Positions 8,401-17,121 of a stretch of 64,000 nt of DNA are shown here, in pieces (position 1 is the stretch's first letter; every line of letters begins with the position of its first letter). This DNA comes from Pseudomonadota bacterium (lineage in GTDB: Bacteria; Pseudomonadota; Gammaproteobacteria; Steroidobacterales; JBCBZW01), in assembly GCA_039193195.1 (NCBI GenBank), contig JBCCWS010000006.1:62001-126000 (forward strand), written 5' to 3'. The position numbers were made by a program, and so were the translations under genes. The notes below the pieces were generated by a model that ran no database searches, was not told the DNA's origin, and was given only the letters and a program-made list of their open reading frames with translations.

Positions 8401-11400
8401 CAGCCCTCGGCATCTACGAGCGGATGCGAATCACGGTACTGGTCAGGCTCGAAGCACCACCACCCATCGGTCAGCCCGAAGGTGAGATCCAGCCAACCGA
8501 GGCGACGGGTGCCTTCGAGCAGCACCAGCCAGCCGCCGGGCACCAACAGTTCACGGACGTTGCGCAAGGTCTCACCGAACGACGGTGTGGCGTGCAGGAC
8601 GTTCGCGGCAATGACGATATCGGTCTGCCGCACAGCGAGGCGCTGGGCCTGGGGCTCTCGGCTGATGTCGAGTACCTGCCCCTGCACGCGCCTGTATCGG
8701 CGCGAAAGGCGCTCCACGGCTGCTTGCACCAGCGGCGCGCCGATGTCCGTAAGCGTGTAGGCGCCACGCGCCGCCGGGAGTGCCGCCAGCACCGGCTCGC
8801 TCGTCGCCCCGGTGCCGGCTCCAATCTCGAGCACGCGTAACCCCTCGTCAGGCGACAGGGCGCAGAGCGCCTGCGCCACCACGCCGGCCACCTGCGCGTT
8901 CATCAAGCGCGGCCCGGCGGCCTCGCCGTAAATCGCGCGCAACTCGCTGGCATCACCGCCGGGAAAGAGCAGTTCCGCCACGGGATCGCAGGCGCCCGAC
9001 AGCACCTCGGGCACGCGTTCGGCACAGCGTTCCAGGAGGCGGGATTCGACCTCGACCGCCGGCGACGAGACCCTGTCCGCAGGCACCTCGGGCGCCTCCG
9101 CCGCGAGTACCCGCAGGCGATCCAGTAAGCGCTGCGTCTTGGTGGATCGCGCGTGCCCAAGCGCTTCGATCTGCGGTACTAGCTGCTGGGCGAGCGTGCG
9201 CGACCGCGTCTCGAGCGCCGCCAATCCTTCACGATAGGCAGCCACTCCTTCATCGTGCGACAGCTGGTACTCAAACCCTGGCGCCAGTTCGTCGCACGCC
9301 GTGGACGGCGCCGGCAGGCGCGATAGCGGCCCGGCGAAGCGGCCACAGCGGACCCAATCGACGCGGTGCATGGCGTCGCGCACCTCGTCGCCATCGGCCG
9401 AGTCACCGAGACCAGGCACCGGCGCCAACTGCAAGCCGTCGATGGCCAGGACGAGGGCACCGTGTGCGCTACGCACCTCGAGCGCTGCCTCGCGGGCAGC
9501 AGTGAGGCGCACCGTGGCCTCGATGTGGCCTGTCCAGGTCTGATCGTTGGCGGGTGGCCAGTAGCGCAGTCTTCGCCAGCCCACCGGCAGGAGAGTTGAC
9601 CGTTCGCGCACGAGCGGCGCAATAGCCTGCAGACACGCATCGAGGCGCGTCGGCGGCACCGGGCAGCGGCGTTCACTGCGCTGCTCGCTCGGCGCGATGC
9701 GCGCCACGGCCACGCGATCGGCATCCCCTTGTGTGCCGTGCACCCGCAAGCGCTCAAGGCCCTGGAAGGCGGAACCGTAGCGCAAACCGAGGTCCGCGAG
9801 ATCCCTCCACAATCGGCGCACATCGATGGTCTCTTCACTGCCCGTGTCATCCGGTGACGCCGACGGCGTGCTATCGCGATCGAGGCTTTGCGCCAACGCA
9901 AGCAGGCCCGAGGCGTGCTCGGTCCACGCCGTGCCCTCGCCCTGCGCGCCATCCACCAGGGATGAGAGTACGCGCACCGTGTAGCTTTGCTCTCCTTCCT
10001 CCTCGACCACCGTGTGGAGCTTGACAGGTTCAGTCTCCGAGAGCGTCAACGCCGCCGTTAGCATCACGTCACGAACTTCAACCGCAGCGTCCGCACCCAG
10101 AACCACCCGACCGGCGGCCACCATCAGATCGGCAAACCCAGCCGCCGGCATCACCACGGCGTCGGCGACCCGGTGATCGGCGAGCCACGCAGGCACCTGC
10201 GCACCGATCACCGCTTCGAAGCGCCGCCCCGCCACCAAGGGCAGGTCTAGGGGGGCTCCCAGCAACGGATGGCTATGCCCCTTAGTGCGCGTCGCCACGC
10301 CCGCGGGGACCGCACGTTCGGCGAACCAATGGCGTGCCCGGTGGAACCGCACGCCCGGGAGCCGCCAAGCGCCTACAGGTATCGCCGCCATCGCACGCTC
10401 GCCGGTAACCGGCGCCCCCCGCACGAAAAGCTCCGCGAGGGTCTGTGCGACGCCGACGTCCTCGCGCGTCCCCTCGGGCAAGGGCGCTAGCCAGGCCGTC
10501 CGTTCGTCTTGCGCCGCATCGATGATCCCGCGCGCCAGCGTGAGCGTGCTCGCCCCAGGCCCGCTCTCGACCAGCGCCTCGATGCCTTGTGTTGTGAGGG
10601 CGCAGAGGCCTTCGCGGAAACGTACCGTGCGGCGCAAATGATCCACCCAGTACGCCGGCGTGGCCATCTCCGCCCCGCCGATCGCACCGGTGACGTTTGA
10701 GTACACAGGGCGATCAGGCGCGTGTAGGGTGAGGCCTGCGACAACCGCCCCAAAATCGTCGAGCACAGGATCGAGCAGCGGTGAGTGAAACGCATGGGAG
10801 ACGTCGAGCCAGCGGTGCCGAACGCCATCAGCCGCCAGCGTCGCCGCGATAGGCTCCAGCGCATCGCGAGCACCTGACAGGACCGTTTGCTGTGGTCCGT
10901 TGTCCGCGGCCAGCGCGACACGCGGCTCCTGAGCAACAACATGTTCGCTAGCTTGCGCAGCACTCAGTGCCACCGCCAACATGCCCCCACCGGACGGCAA
11001 CGCCGCGACCAGCGCCGCCCGCCGCGCGACCAAACGCAGGCCGTCCTCCCAGCTGAAGACGCCGGCCAGACACGCGGCCACGTACTCGCCGACGCTGTGC
11101 CCGATGAGTGCCGCCGGCGGCACGCCACGCGCCATCAGCGTCTGCGCAAGACTCACTTCCACGGCGAACAGCGCTGGCTGCGTGTAGCGCGTATCCGCGA
11201 GGGCCTCGCGCCCTGCATCGCCCGCCGTACTCAGCAGTTTGATCAGCGAGAAGCCTGCGCACTGCGCCAGAATGGCTTCACACGCGTCTAGCCGCTGTCG
11301 GAAGGCGGCGTCGCGCGCGTAGAGATTCATCCCCATTCCCGCTCGTTGACTGCCCTGCCCTGGGAAGGCGAAGGCAATCCGTGGGCGGCCTGGATCGATC

Positions 11401-14400
11401 GCCGCCAGTGCCTCCGAGGCCGCGGGTGGGAGTATCACGCGCGTATCCGCTTCGCCATGAGCGAACTTGCGCAGCGCCGTGATCGCTGTGGCCTCGTCAC
11501 GAGCCACCAGCGCCATGCGCGCATCGAATCGTGGGCGACCCTGGTTGGCTTGACGCGCGAGCGCTTCGAGTGTGACCTTCCGAGTACTCAGCGCCTCAGC
11601 CGCCGCCGCGGCAAGCCCGGCTAGTGCATCGCGATCACGCTCGCAAAGCCACACCCCCACGGCCGTTGCGACATCCGTGCTGATACCCGCGACCGAGGTG
11701 CCCGCTGCTTGATCGGCAGGCGCCACGCACGCGGCAGCCGGTGCTTCCTCCAGCACCACATGGGCGTTGGTGCCGCCGAAGCCGAAGGAACTCACGCCGG
11801 CGCGGCGCCGGCGCGGGCCCCGCGGCCAATCGGCACTGTCCGCCTGCACTTGCAACGCCCCATCGGAGCCCTCCCCCGGCGCTACCAAAGGCGCGTGGGG
11901 ATTCGGTGCCTCGAAATGGCACTGCCCGGGCAACCGCTCCGTGGCCAAGCTAAGCACTACCTTGATTAGCCCAGCGATCCCAGCGGCTGCCTCCAGGTGC
12001 CCGATGTTGCTCTTGACCGAGCCAACGCGCAGGGGCGCCGGGCGGTCGCCTTCAGGCAGTCCGAACACTCGTGCCAGCGCATGCGCCTCGATCGGGTCGC
12101 CAAGGGACGTGGCCGTGCCGTGCGCCTCTATGTAGTCGAGCTGGTGAGGTTGCAGGCGGGCGCGGGTGAGCGCGGCGCGCATCACCGCTTCCTGAGCGTG
12201 ACCATTCGGCGCGGTCATCCCGTTCGATCGGCCGTCCTGATTGACTGCGCTGCCACGGATGACCGCCATTACTCGATCACCGTCGGCCAGCGCCTTCTCA
12301 AGAGGCTTCAAGACCACCACGCCACAACCTTCCCCACGAACGTAACCGTCGGCGCGAGCATCGAAGGTGCGGCAACGTGCGCCGGGCGACAACATCCCCG
12401 CCTCGGCAAAGACCTCCGATAGGTCTGGTGATAGCAGCAGATTGACGCCACCGACCAGCGCAGCGGAACACTCGCCACGCGCCAGGCTCGCGCAGGCCTG
12501 GTGGACGGCCACCAGCGATGACGAACAGGCCGTATCCACCGCCAGGCTTGGCCCGCGCAGGTCGAAGCGATAGGACAGGCGGTTCGCGGCGACGCTCATG
12601 GCGTTGCCGGTACCGGCATGGACTGGCATGCGACCTTCCGCACCGCCGCCGTCGGCGACTAGCAAGCGGGCGTAATCCTGCGAACTGATGCCGATGAAGA
12701 CACCCGTGTTGGTCCCGGCGAGTTCCTTGGGCGCAATCGCCGCATCCTCAAGGGCGCGCCAGGCTGTCTCCAGCAACAGCCGCTGCTGAGGGTCTGTGTG
12801 GCGTGCCTCGCGGGGCGATAGGCCGAAGAGCGCCGTTTCGGCCGCATCGATGTCAGGAAGAAAGCCGCCCTCTGCTAACGTCGGTGTTCGCTCCGCCGCA
12901 TCCCGCCAGCGGTCGGCAGCGGGCCGTGTGCTAGGCACCGGTCCAATGGCATCGCGCCCTGCCACCAGCCCCTCGAACCACTGCCAGGCGTCCTCGCCCC
13001 CCGGAAAGCGCGCCGCCACACCGATGACCGCGACGGCATCCTCAGCCGCATCCGTACTTGGTGCGTCGGGTGTAGCGCTTTGGCGTGCTGCTCCAGTTAA
13101 AGACAGATGGGCAGCTAGGGCGTCGATCGTGGGAAAGTCGTAGAGCAGCGTGGGCGGCAGATGTCGTCCCACCCATGCGCCGAGGCGCTCCACGAGCCGC
13201 ACACCTTCAAGGGAGTCTATCCCATACGCTGCCCAGGGTTCGCCCGCCGTAATGGCGCCGGGCGCTACGCCGCTCGCCTGCGCCACCTCTGCGATCAGGC
13301 GCTGGCGCAGGGCCGCCAGCGAGTGGGGTGCGTCGTGCGTAGGGAGCGGCCCGGTGTCCTGAGCGATGTCGGCTTTCGGTACCGTCCATCGAGCGAGCTC
13401 CCGGAGACCGCCATCCACCAATGCGTCGCGGGTCGCGAGGCGCATGACCTTGCCGCTGGAGGTCCGTGGCAGCGCGCCGGGACGCAGCAACACCACCGCG
13501 TGGCAATCCACCGCGTGGGCATCGACGACAGCCCGCCGGATCGCCTTACCGATACGTTCAGCGTCCGTGTTGCGCCGGGCGGTTCGGGTCACCTCGGCCA
13601 CGACCACGAGCCGCTCCCCGTCGCCGCTGGCACCTTCGCCCGACTCACCAGCAGCTGCATCGTCGAGCGCACCCTCGGGCACGGCGATCGCCGCCACAGC
13701 GCCTTGCTGAAGCGCCTCATCTACGCCCGTCACGCTCTCCTCGATGTCCGCCGGATAGAGATTGCGACCCCGCAGGATGATCAGATCTTTGCAACGTCCT
13801 GTGAGGAAGAGTTGCCCATCGTCGAGAAACCCGAGGTCCCCTGTGCGCAAGTATGGCCCGTCGGCGCTCGCCAGGATGGCGCCGAAGGCCTCCTGCGTGG
13901 CCTCGTCATCACCGTAGTAGCCGTTGGCGACCTGCGGACCACGCACCCACACCTCGCCCACACGCCCTTCACCGAGAATCTCCTTGCCCCACGGCGCCAC
14001 GATCAATAGGTCATCGACGGCGGGCAGCCCGCACGCGACGACCTGTCGCCCCCCCTCAGCGATGGTGTTGACACGGCCCTGCTGCAGCTCCTGTGCGTCC
14101 ACGCGCAGTACATTAGCGCCTGCGCCGCGCCGGCCACCGCTCACGAACAGGGTGGTCTCGGCCATGCCGTAGCAGGGGTAGAAGGCACTGGCATCGAAGC
14201 CCGCGGGGGCGAACGCCCGGGCGAAGCGTGCCAGTGTCGACGCGCGCACCGGCTCGGCGCCCGTAAATGCCAGGGTCCAGGAACGCAGATCGATCCCCTC
14301 GACCGACACGGACTGCGCTGCCTCGGCGCACAGGGCGTAGCCGAAGTCCGGCCCCCCGCTGGTCGTGGCGCCGTAGGTGGAGATCGCCTCCAGCCAGCGC

Positions 14401-15134
14401 AAGGGCCGCTGTACGAACGCGTTAGGCGACATGATGACCGTCTGCGCGCCGAGATAGATGGGCTGCAGGATGCCACCGATGAGGCCCATGTCATGGTACG
14501 GCGGCAGCCAGTTGACCGAGATCGTCTCCTCGGTGTCGCCAAAGCGCTCCGCTAGGGCGCGCGCATTGGCCAGCAGGTTGGCGTGAGAAATCTGCACGCC
14601 CTTCGGGTTCCCTGTGGACCCCGACGTGAACTGCAGGAAAGCAAGATCCCGCGCTGACACCTCGATGGGGGAGAACTCCGGGCTGGCGCTGCCTGTGGCC
14701 TCTGCCTCGATATCGAGCCAGCGCAAGGCGTCCCGCTGGGCGTGGGTGAGCTCATCGCCGGCCAGCACCCTGTCCCACAGCTCGTTGGTGGAGACGACCA
14801 CTGCGGCATTTGCACGATCGCAGATCGCCCGTAGCTTCCCGTCCCCGCGCGCACGGCGCGGCGGTGCCACGGGGACGGCGACCGACCCTGCGTAAAGGCA
14901 CGCGAAGAACGCCACCACGAACAGCTCACCGGGTGGGACCAGAATCAGCACCCGCTCGCCCCGGGCCTCGACCTCGCTCACCAGCCGTTCAGCGAGCTTG
15001 AGCACGCGATGCTCCAGCGCCCCCAAGGTCATCACGTGCACCTCGGTCTCGCCATCGGCCAGGAACCGAAACGCCACTCGCTCCGGACTACGCTGCGCTC
15101 GCTCCCGCAGCATCTTCACAAAATCCGCACTCAC
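5421..15134 (-). CDS. PKS-1: FAAL-ACP-KS-AT-DH-cMT-ER-KR-ACP loading and fully reducing module
   Basis: 3237 aa from a GTG at 15134 that overlaps the stop of the ABC transporter gene (GTGA); a longer frame from 15365 only shadows that gene. Domains by approximate residue: fatty-acyl-AMP ligase 1-590 (FTSGSTGNPKG near 168, WLPPYHDMGLIGG, PRTSSGKVMR near 555); ACP near 637 (YGIDSLEG); KS with active Cys near 869 (DTACSSS); AT with GHSVGEY near 1345 and HAFHSP, so malonyl-type; DH with H1654 and later RLDACLQ; SAM C-methyltransferase near 2103 (LEIGAGTGA); ER with AAAGGVGLA near 2625; KR with SGGTGGLG near 2817; ACP near 3115 (LGMDSLMA); an acidic C-terminal docking tail. It should load a free fatty acid as an acyl-adenylate and extend it once to an alpha-methylated, saturated chain. 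Oddities: DH Gly1658Asp and KR Tyr2957His. It is encoded last in the operon although it should act first. Confidence 0.93.
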   Translation of the reverse strand: MSADFVKMLRERAQRSPERVAFRFLADGETEVHVMTLGALEHRVLKLAERLVSEVEARGERVLILVPPGELFVVAFFACLYAGSVAVPVAPPRRARGDGKLRAICDRANAAVVVSTNELWDRVLAGDELTHAQRDALRWLDIEAEATGSASPEFSPIEVSARDLAFLQFTSGSTGNPKGVQISHANLLANARALAERFGDTEETISVNWLPPYHDMGLIGGILQPIYLGAQTVIMSPNAFVQRPLRWLEAISTYGATTSGGPDFGYALCAEAAQSVSVEGIDLRSWTLAFTGAEPVRASTLARFARAFAPAGFDASAFYPCYGMAETTLFVSGGRRGAGANVLRVDAQELQQGRVNTIAEGGRQVVACGLPAVDDLLIVAPWGKEILGEGRVGEVWVRGPQVANGYYGDDEATQEAFGAILASADGPYLRTGDLGFLDDGQLFLTGRCKDLIILRGRNLYPADIEESVTGVDEALQQGAVAAIAVPEGALDDAAAGESGEGASGDGERLVVVAEVTRTARRNTDAERIGKAIRRAVVDAHAVDCHAVVLLRPGALPRTSSGKVMRLATRDALVDGGLRELARWTVPKADIAQDTGPLPTHDAPHSLAALRQRLIAEVAQASGVAPGAITAGEPWAAYGIDSLEGVRLVERLGAWVGRHLPPTLLYDFPTIDALAAHLSLTGAARQSATPDAPSTDAAEDAVAVIGVAARFPGGEDAWQWFEGLVAGRDAIGPVPSTRPAADRWRDAAERTPTLAEGGFLPDIDAAETALFGLSPREARHTDPQQRLLLETAWRALEDAAIAPKELAGTNTGVFIGISSQDYARLLVADGGGAEGRMPVHAGTGNAMSVAANRLSYRFDLRGPSLAVDTACSSSLVAVHQACASLARGECSAALVGGVNLLLSPDLSEVFAEAGMLSPGARCRTFDARADGYVRGEGCGVVVLKPLEKALADGDRVMAVIRGSAVNQDGRSNGMTAPNGHAQEAVMRAALTRARLQPHQLDYIEAHGTATSLGDPIEAHALARVFGLPEGDRPAPLRVGSVKSNIGHLEAAAGIAGLIKVVLSLATERLPGQCHFEAPNPHAPLVAPGEGSDGALQVQADSADWPRGPRRRRAGVSSFGFGGTNAHVVLEEAPAAACVAPADQAAGTSVAGISTDVATAVGVWLCERDRDALAGLAAAAAEALSTRKVTLEALARQANQGRPRFDARMALVARDEATAITALRKFAHGEADTRVILPPAASEALAAIDPGRPRIAFAFPGQGSQRAGMGMNLYARDAAFRQRLDACEAILAQCAGFSLIKLLSTAGDAGREALADTRYTQPALFAVEVSLAQTLMARGVPPAALIGHSVGEYVAACLAGVFSWEDGLRLVARRAALVAALPSGGGMLAVALSAAQASEHVVAQEPRVALAADNGPQQTVLSGARDALEPIAATLAADGVRHRWLDVSHAFHSPLLDPVLDDFGAVVAGLTLHAPDRPVYSNVTGAIGGAEMATPAYWVDHLRRTVRFREGLCALTTQGIEALVESGPGASTLTLARGIIDAAQDERTAWLAPLPEGTREDVGVAQTLAELFVRGAPVTGERAMAAIPVGAWRLPGVRFHRARHWFAERAVPAGVATRTKGHSHPLLGAPLDLPLVAGRRFEAVIGAQVPAWLADHRVADAVVMPAAGFADLMVAAGRVVLGADAAVEVRDVMLTAALTLSETEPVKLHTVVEEEGEQSYTVRVLSSLVDGAQGEGTAWTEHASGLLALAQSLDRDSTPSASPDDTGSEETIDVRRLWRDLADLGLRYGSAFQGLERLRVHGTQGDADRVAVARIAPSEQRSERRCPVPPTRLDACLQAIAPLVRERSTLLPVGWRRLRYWPPANDQTWTGHIEATVRLTAAREAALEVRSAHGALVLAIDGLQLAPVPGLGDSADGDEVRDAMHRVDWVRCGRFAGPLSRLPAPSTACDELAPGFEYQLSHDEGVAAYREGLAALETRSRTLAQQLVPQIEALGHARSTKTQRLLDRLRVLAAEAPEVPADRVSSPAVEVESRLLERCAERVPEVLSGACDPVAELLFPGGDASELRAIYGEAAGPRLMNAQVAGVVAQALCALSPDEGLRVLEIGAGTGATSEPVLAALPAARGAYTLTDIGAPLVQAAVERLSRRYRRVQGQVLDISREPQAQRLAVRQTDIVIAANVLHATPSFGETLRNVRELLVPGGWLVLLEGTRRLGWLDLTFGLTDGWWCFEPDQYRDSHPLVDAEGWTRALRDAGFSNVARLGGARASDLEQAIIVAQVPSSVASASCRWNMLSAAGLWPQLEAALAGIPGSAAADDTLPGAASHGAVVMAAPRDGSGGFAEECESVLADALECTHAWLADRLATHADARAEASRDQRITFVTKGAVAAGDRGDALENGNGAAAEATLTGLARTLRLEQPGLRVRWIDVDDGVSTQSLAREIVADDPEDEVALRGEQRFVPRLRAFRAASDPSRLIVTEPGRLDSLAEQPLERRAPRPQEVEIAVHATGLNFRDLLQCLGLLEGGYAGDLGDEHIPLGFECAGRVSAVGDGVEHVALGDAVIGAFTPGSLASHVTLPARYVVAKPPGLAWTDAAAAPTAWLTVWFALEDLARVGPGDVVLIHAAAGGVGLAAVRYAQSRGARVLATAHPSKWPALRAEGITHLASSRDDAFADAVRAWTDDRGADVVLNSLTGDLARASLAVTAHDGRFVELGRLDGIDADTAARERPDVSHFAFDLGQMAIAGDPRLDTLVDRLGDPDLATRLSLPTTVFAHDQGEAAMRTLQAGRHVGKVVLERPAPASVGAPAGIQSEGWYVISGGTGGLGIAVAQWLAGQGASHLALLARRPPGDDAAEAIAALQRSGVRVEVLSVDVAERAPLASALEQLRAAQGRIRGVIHAAGVLADAAVENMDAQRVREVLAPKLGGAINLAEETRDDGLEVFVAFSSSAALLGSPGQSNHAAANAVLDALASRQRLAGAPWLSIGWGAWSQIGAAARKRAGDRLAQVGIGEIAPEDGLRALAQALVCDASYVAVLPVDWRRFATHTLAERPFFEERLRAALVADGEATGGMPTLDFSGLDAHERKAVLQEHLRSEIAAVLGLAEAEQVQPRSRLMDLGMDSLMAVELRARLQRSLGVALQTTLLFDHPTVEALVEYLSEQVADDGGGMATDSVEHLDRRERGPDVHQEITDPAVQVSSRAPEGVVGAVMETLMSSPADDQSLVKEVEALSEEELLRRLRS

Positions 15135-16822
15135 GTCGCCTGCCTCGCCACGGTCGGCGAGTCCTCCGGCAGAATCTGCCCATCCTCCATTCGCAAGATC
15201 CGATCGGCGCAGGCGAAGTACCGATCGTCGTGGGTGATGGCGACGATCGTCTTGCCCGCCCGCGCCAACTCCGGCAGCAAAGTGCGGTAGAACACGTCCT
15301 TGAAGCGCGGGTCTTGCTCGGCCGCCCACTCGTCGAAGAGGTAAATGGGTCGGTCTTCGAGACACGTGGCGAGCAGCCCAAGGCGCTTGCGCTGACCGCT
15401 GGAGAGGGCCGTGGTGGAGAAGCGGCGCCCTGTCACCTCGACCTTGCGCGTGAGCTCAAGCTGTTCCAGCAGCCCTTGCACCGCCTCGCCACCGCCCTCG
15501 TCGACCGCGGGACCTAACAGCTCATCGAACACGAAACCGTCGGCGAAGACGCCGGAGAACAGCGCTCGGTACTCATCCATGGAGACCGCGTGTGCGTTTG
15601 GAACGCCTGCGCTTGCATCCGTATCGTCACCAACCACCGCCCCGTCGCGCAGCAGCCGCCCCCCGGTGATCGGGTAGAGTCCCGTTAGCACCTTCGCCAG
15701 CGTGGACTTGCCGCTGCCGTTGCCGCCGACGATGAAGACCAGCTCCCCTGCCTGCAGTTCGACGTCGATGGGCCCGAGTGCAAAGGGGGATTCGTCGCCA
15801 CGTGCAGGGAACTCGAACGTCACCTGCTCCAAGGACAGGCGCTGGAACCGCGGTCCGGCCGACGCCTCTGTCACCGACGTCTGCAGAGCACGCGGCGCCT
15901 CCTGCAGGTCAAGACCAAGGGCGTCAACGCGCCTAAGGGCTACGTTCGCTTGCTCCACTTCCGGCACGGCGTTCAACAGGCCGCGCAGCGGCGTGATCAT
16001 GAACAGGATCGTCACTGCATACTTGATCAGCAGTGCATCGCTCACCGTGGTCACACCGGGTAGGACGAAGACAAGGAGTCCGATCGCCAGGAAGAACAGA
16101 GTGACGCCGAAGGCACCGGTGATCGCAAAGATCGAGGTGCCCTTGACCCGCGCGTCGCGGAAGCGCTCCGCATCCGTGGCGAACAGCTCGTGGAAGAAGC
16201 GCGCACGCCACGGCCTATGGAGCTTCAGCTCTTTGATGCCGCCGAGCAACGCACGGAAGTGCCGGTAGAGCGCATCGCGCGACTCGTGGGACTTGCGGAT
16301 CCAGCCCAGCCCCCGCGCCAACAGCACGCGATAGGTGAAGCCCCCGAGGACGAGAACCCCCAACAGCACCGCCAACACAGTAGGCGAGAGCCAGGCGAGA
16401 TAGGCGAGGCAGCCGAGCAGGACGAGCGCATTCACCCACAGCCCCGCCACCCACGGCGCGGCGCGCGACACGGCGTCCACATCGGCGGTCAGGGCGGCCA
16501 GTAGGCGCGGGGTGCCGATACGCTCGAGCGCGGGCAGAGAGGCCTGCAGCACGGCGCCGACCAGCCGACGCTGCAGATCCAGCACTACGCCCTGCGCCAG
16601 GCGCACGATCACCATCTGCGATGCCGCCGTCGTCGCCATCACCAGCAGCACAACCAACAGGAAACGCAGGCCCGCACCGGCGGTGGAAGGCGCCGGGTTC
16701 GCGATCGCCGTGTTCACCAGCGCTAGCATCCCCGCCGAGCCAACACCCGACGCCAGACCGAGTACGCCAGCGCCTACGAACGAACGCGGCGAATGGCTCA
16801 GCAAGGTGTGGACCACGTTCAT
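15131..16822 (-). CDS. Cyclic-peptide/siderophore export ABC transporter (PvdE/SyrD type)
   Basis: 563 aa half-transporter. The N-terminal ~320 residues contain about six membrane helices. The ATPase domain has Walker A GGNGSGKST, signature LSSGQRKRLGLL, Walker B IYLFDEWAAEQDP and switch His AITHDD. The DEWAAEQDP motif and overall shape match the cyclic peptide export family, which includes PvdE (pyoverdine) and SyrD (syringomycin). It probably moves the finished or immature lipopeptide across the inner membrane. It lies 51 bp downstream of the MbtH gene and overlaps PKS-1 by 4 bp, so it belongs to the biosynthetic operon. Confidence 0.92.
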   Translation of the reverse strand: MNVVHTLLSHSPRSFVGAGVLGLASGVGSAGMLALVNTAIANPAPSTAGAGLRFLLVVLLVMATTAASQMVIVRLAQGVVLDLQRRLVGAVLQASLPALERIGTPRLLAALTADVDAVSRAAPWVAGLWVNALVLLGCLAYLAWLSPTVLAVLLGVLVLGGFTYRVLLARGLGWIRKSHESRDALYRHFRALLGGIKELKLHRPWRARFFHELFATDAERFRDARVKGTSIFAITGAFGVTLFFLAIGLLVFVLPGVTTVSDALLIKYAVTILFMITPLRGLLNAVPEVEQANVALRRVDALGLDLQEAPRALQTSVTEASAGPRFQRLSLEQVTFEFPARGDESPFALGPIDVELQAGELVFIVGGNGSGKSTLAKVLTGLYPITGGRLLRDGAVVGDDTDASAGVPNAHAVSMDEYRALFSGVFADGFVFDELLGPAVDEGGGEAVQGLLEQLELTRKVEVTGRRFSTTALSSGQRKRLGLLATCLEDRPIYLFDEWAAEQDPRFKDVFYRTLLPELARAGKTIVAITHDDRYFACADRILRMEDGQILPEDSPTVARQAT

Positions 16823-16873
16823 CGCGTCACCGGGGCGCTCTGCCGGCGGTTTGTTGGGCAGCGAGCAGCCCCG

Positions 16874-17080
16874 CTACGACTGACCATCCATCTGCTCGCG
16901 CAGGGAGAGCGGCCGCATGTCGGTCCAGACCTCTTCGATCCAGGACAGCACCTCCTCGCGCGTTCCCTCCTTGCCGGCATCGCGCCAGCCCAGGGGCACC
17001 TCCCGATCGAGGGGCCATATCGAGTACTGCTCTTCGTGGTTGATCACGGCCTTCACCGGGGTGTTGTCTTCTTCGTCCAT
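16874..17080 (-). CDS. MbtH-like protein
   Basis: 68 aa with the family pattern [21 protein letters not shown] and [12 protein letters not shown]. The Cys common in the middle of the family motif is replaced here (REEVLSWI). MbtH-like proteins bind adenylation domains and are needed for folding or activity of many of them. As the only copy in the window it probably serves several of the seven A domains. It lies 41 bp downstream of NRPS-5 with GGGACAGG upstream of the start. Confidence 0.95.
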   Translation of the reverse strand: MDEEDNTPVKAVINHEEQYSIWPLDREVPLGWRDAGKEGTREEVLSWIEEVWTDMRPLSLREQMDGQS

Positions 17081-17121
17081 CGTTTATGCCTGTCCCAGGT
17101 ACGGTGTTGAGTGGAAGTGGT

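Noticed and set aside
15135-15365. 77-codon N-terminal extension of PKS-1
   Set aside because: It lies inside the ABC transporter gene in another frame; FAAL homology begins at the GTG at 15134.
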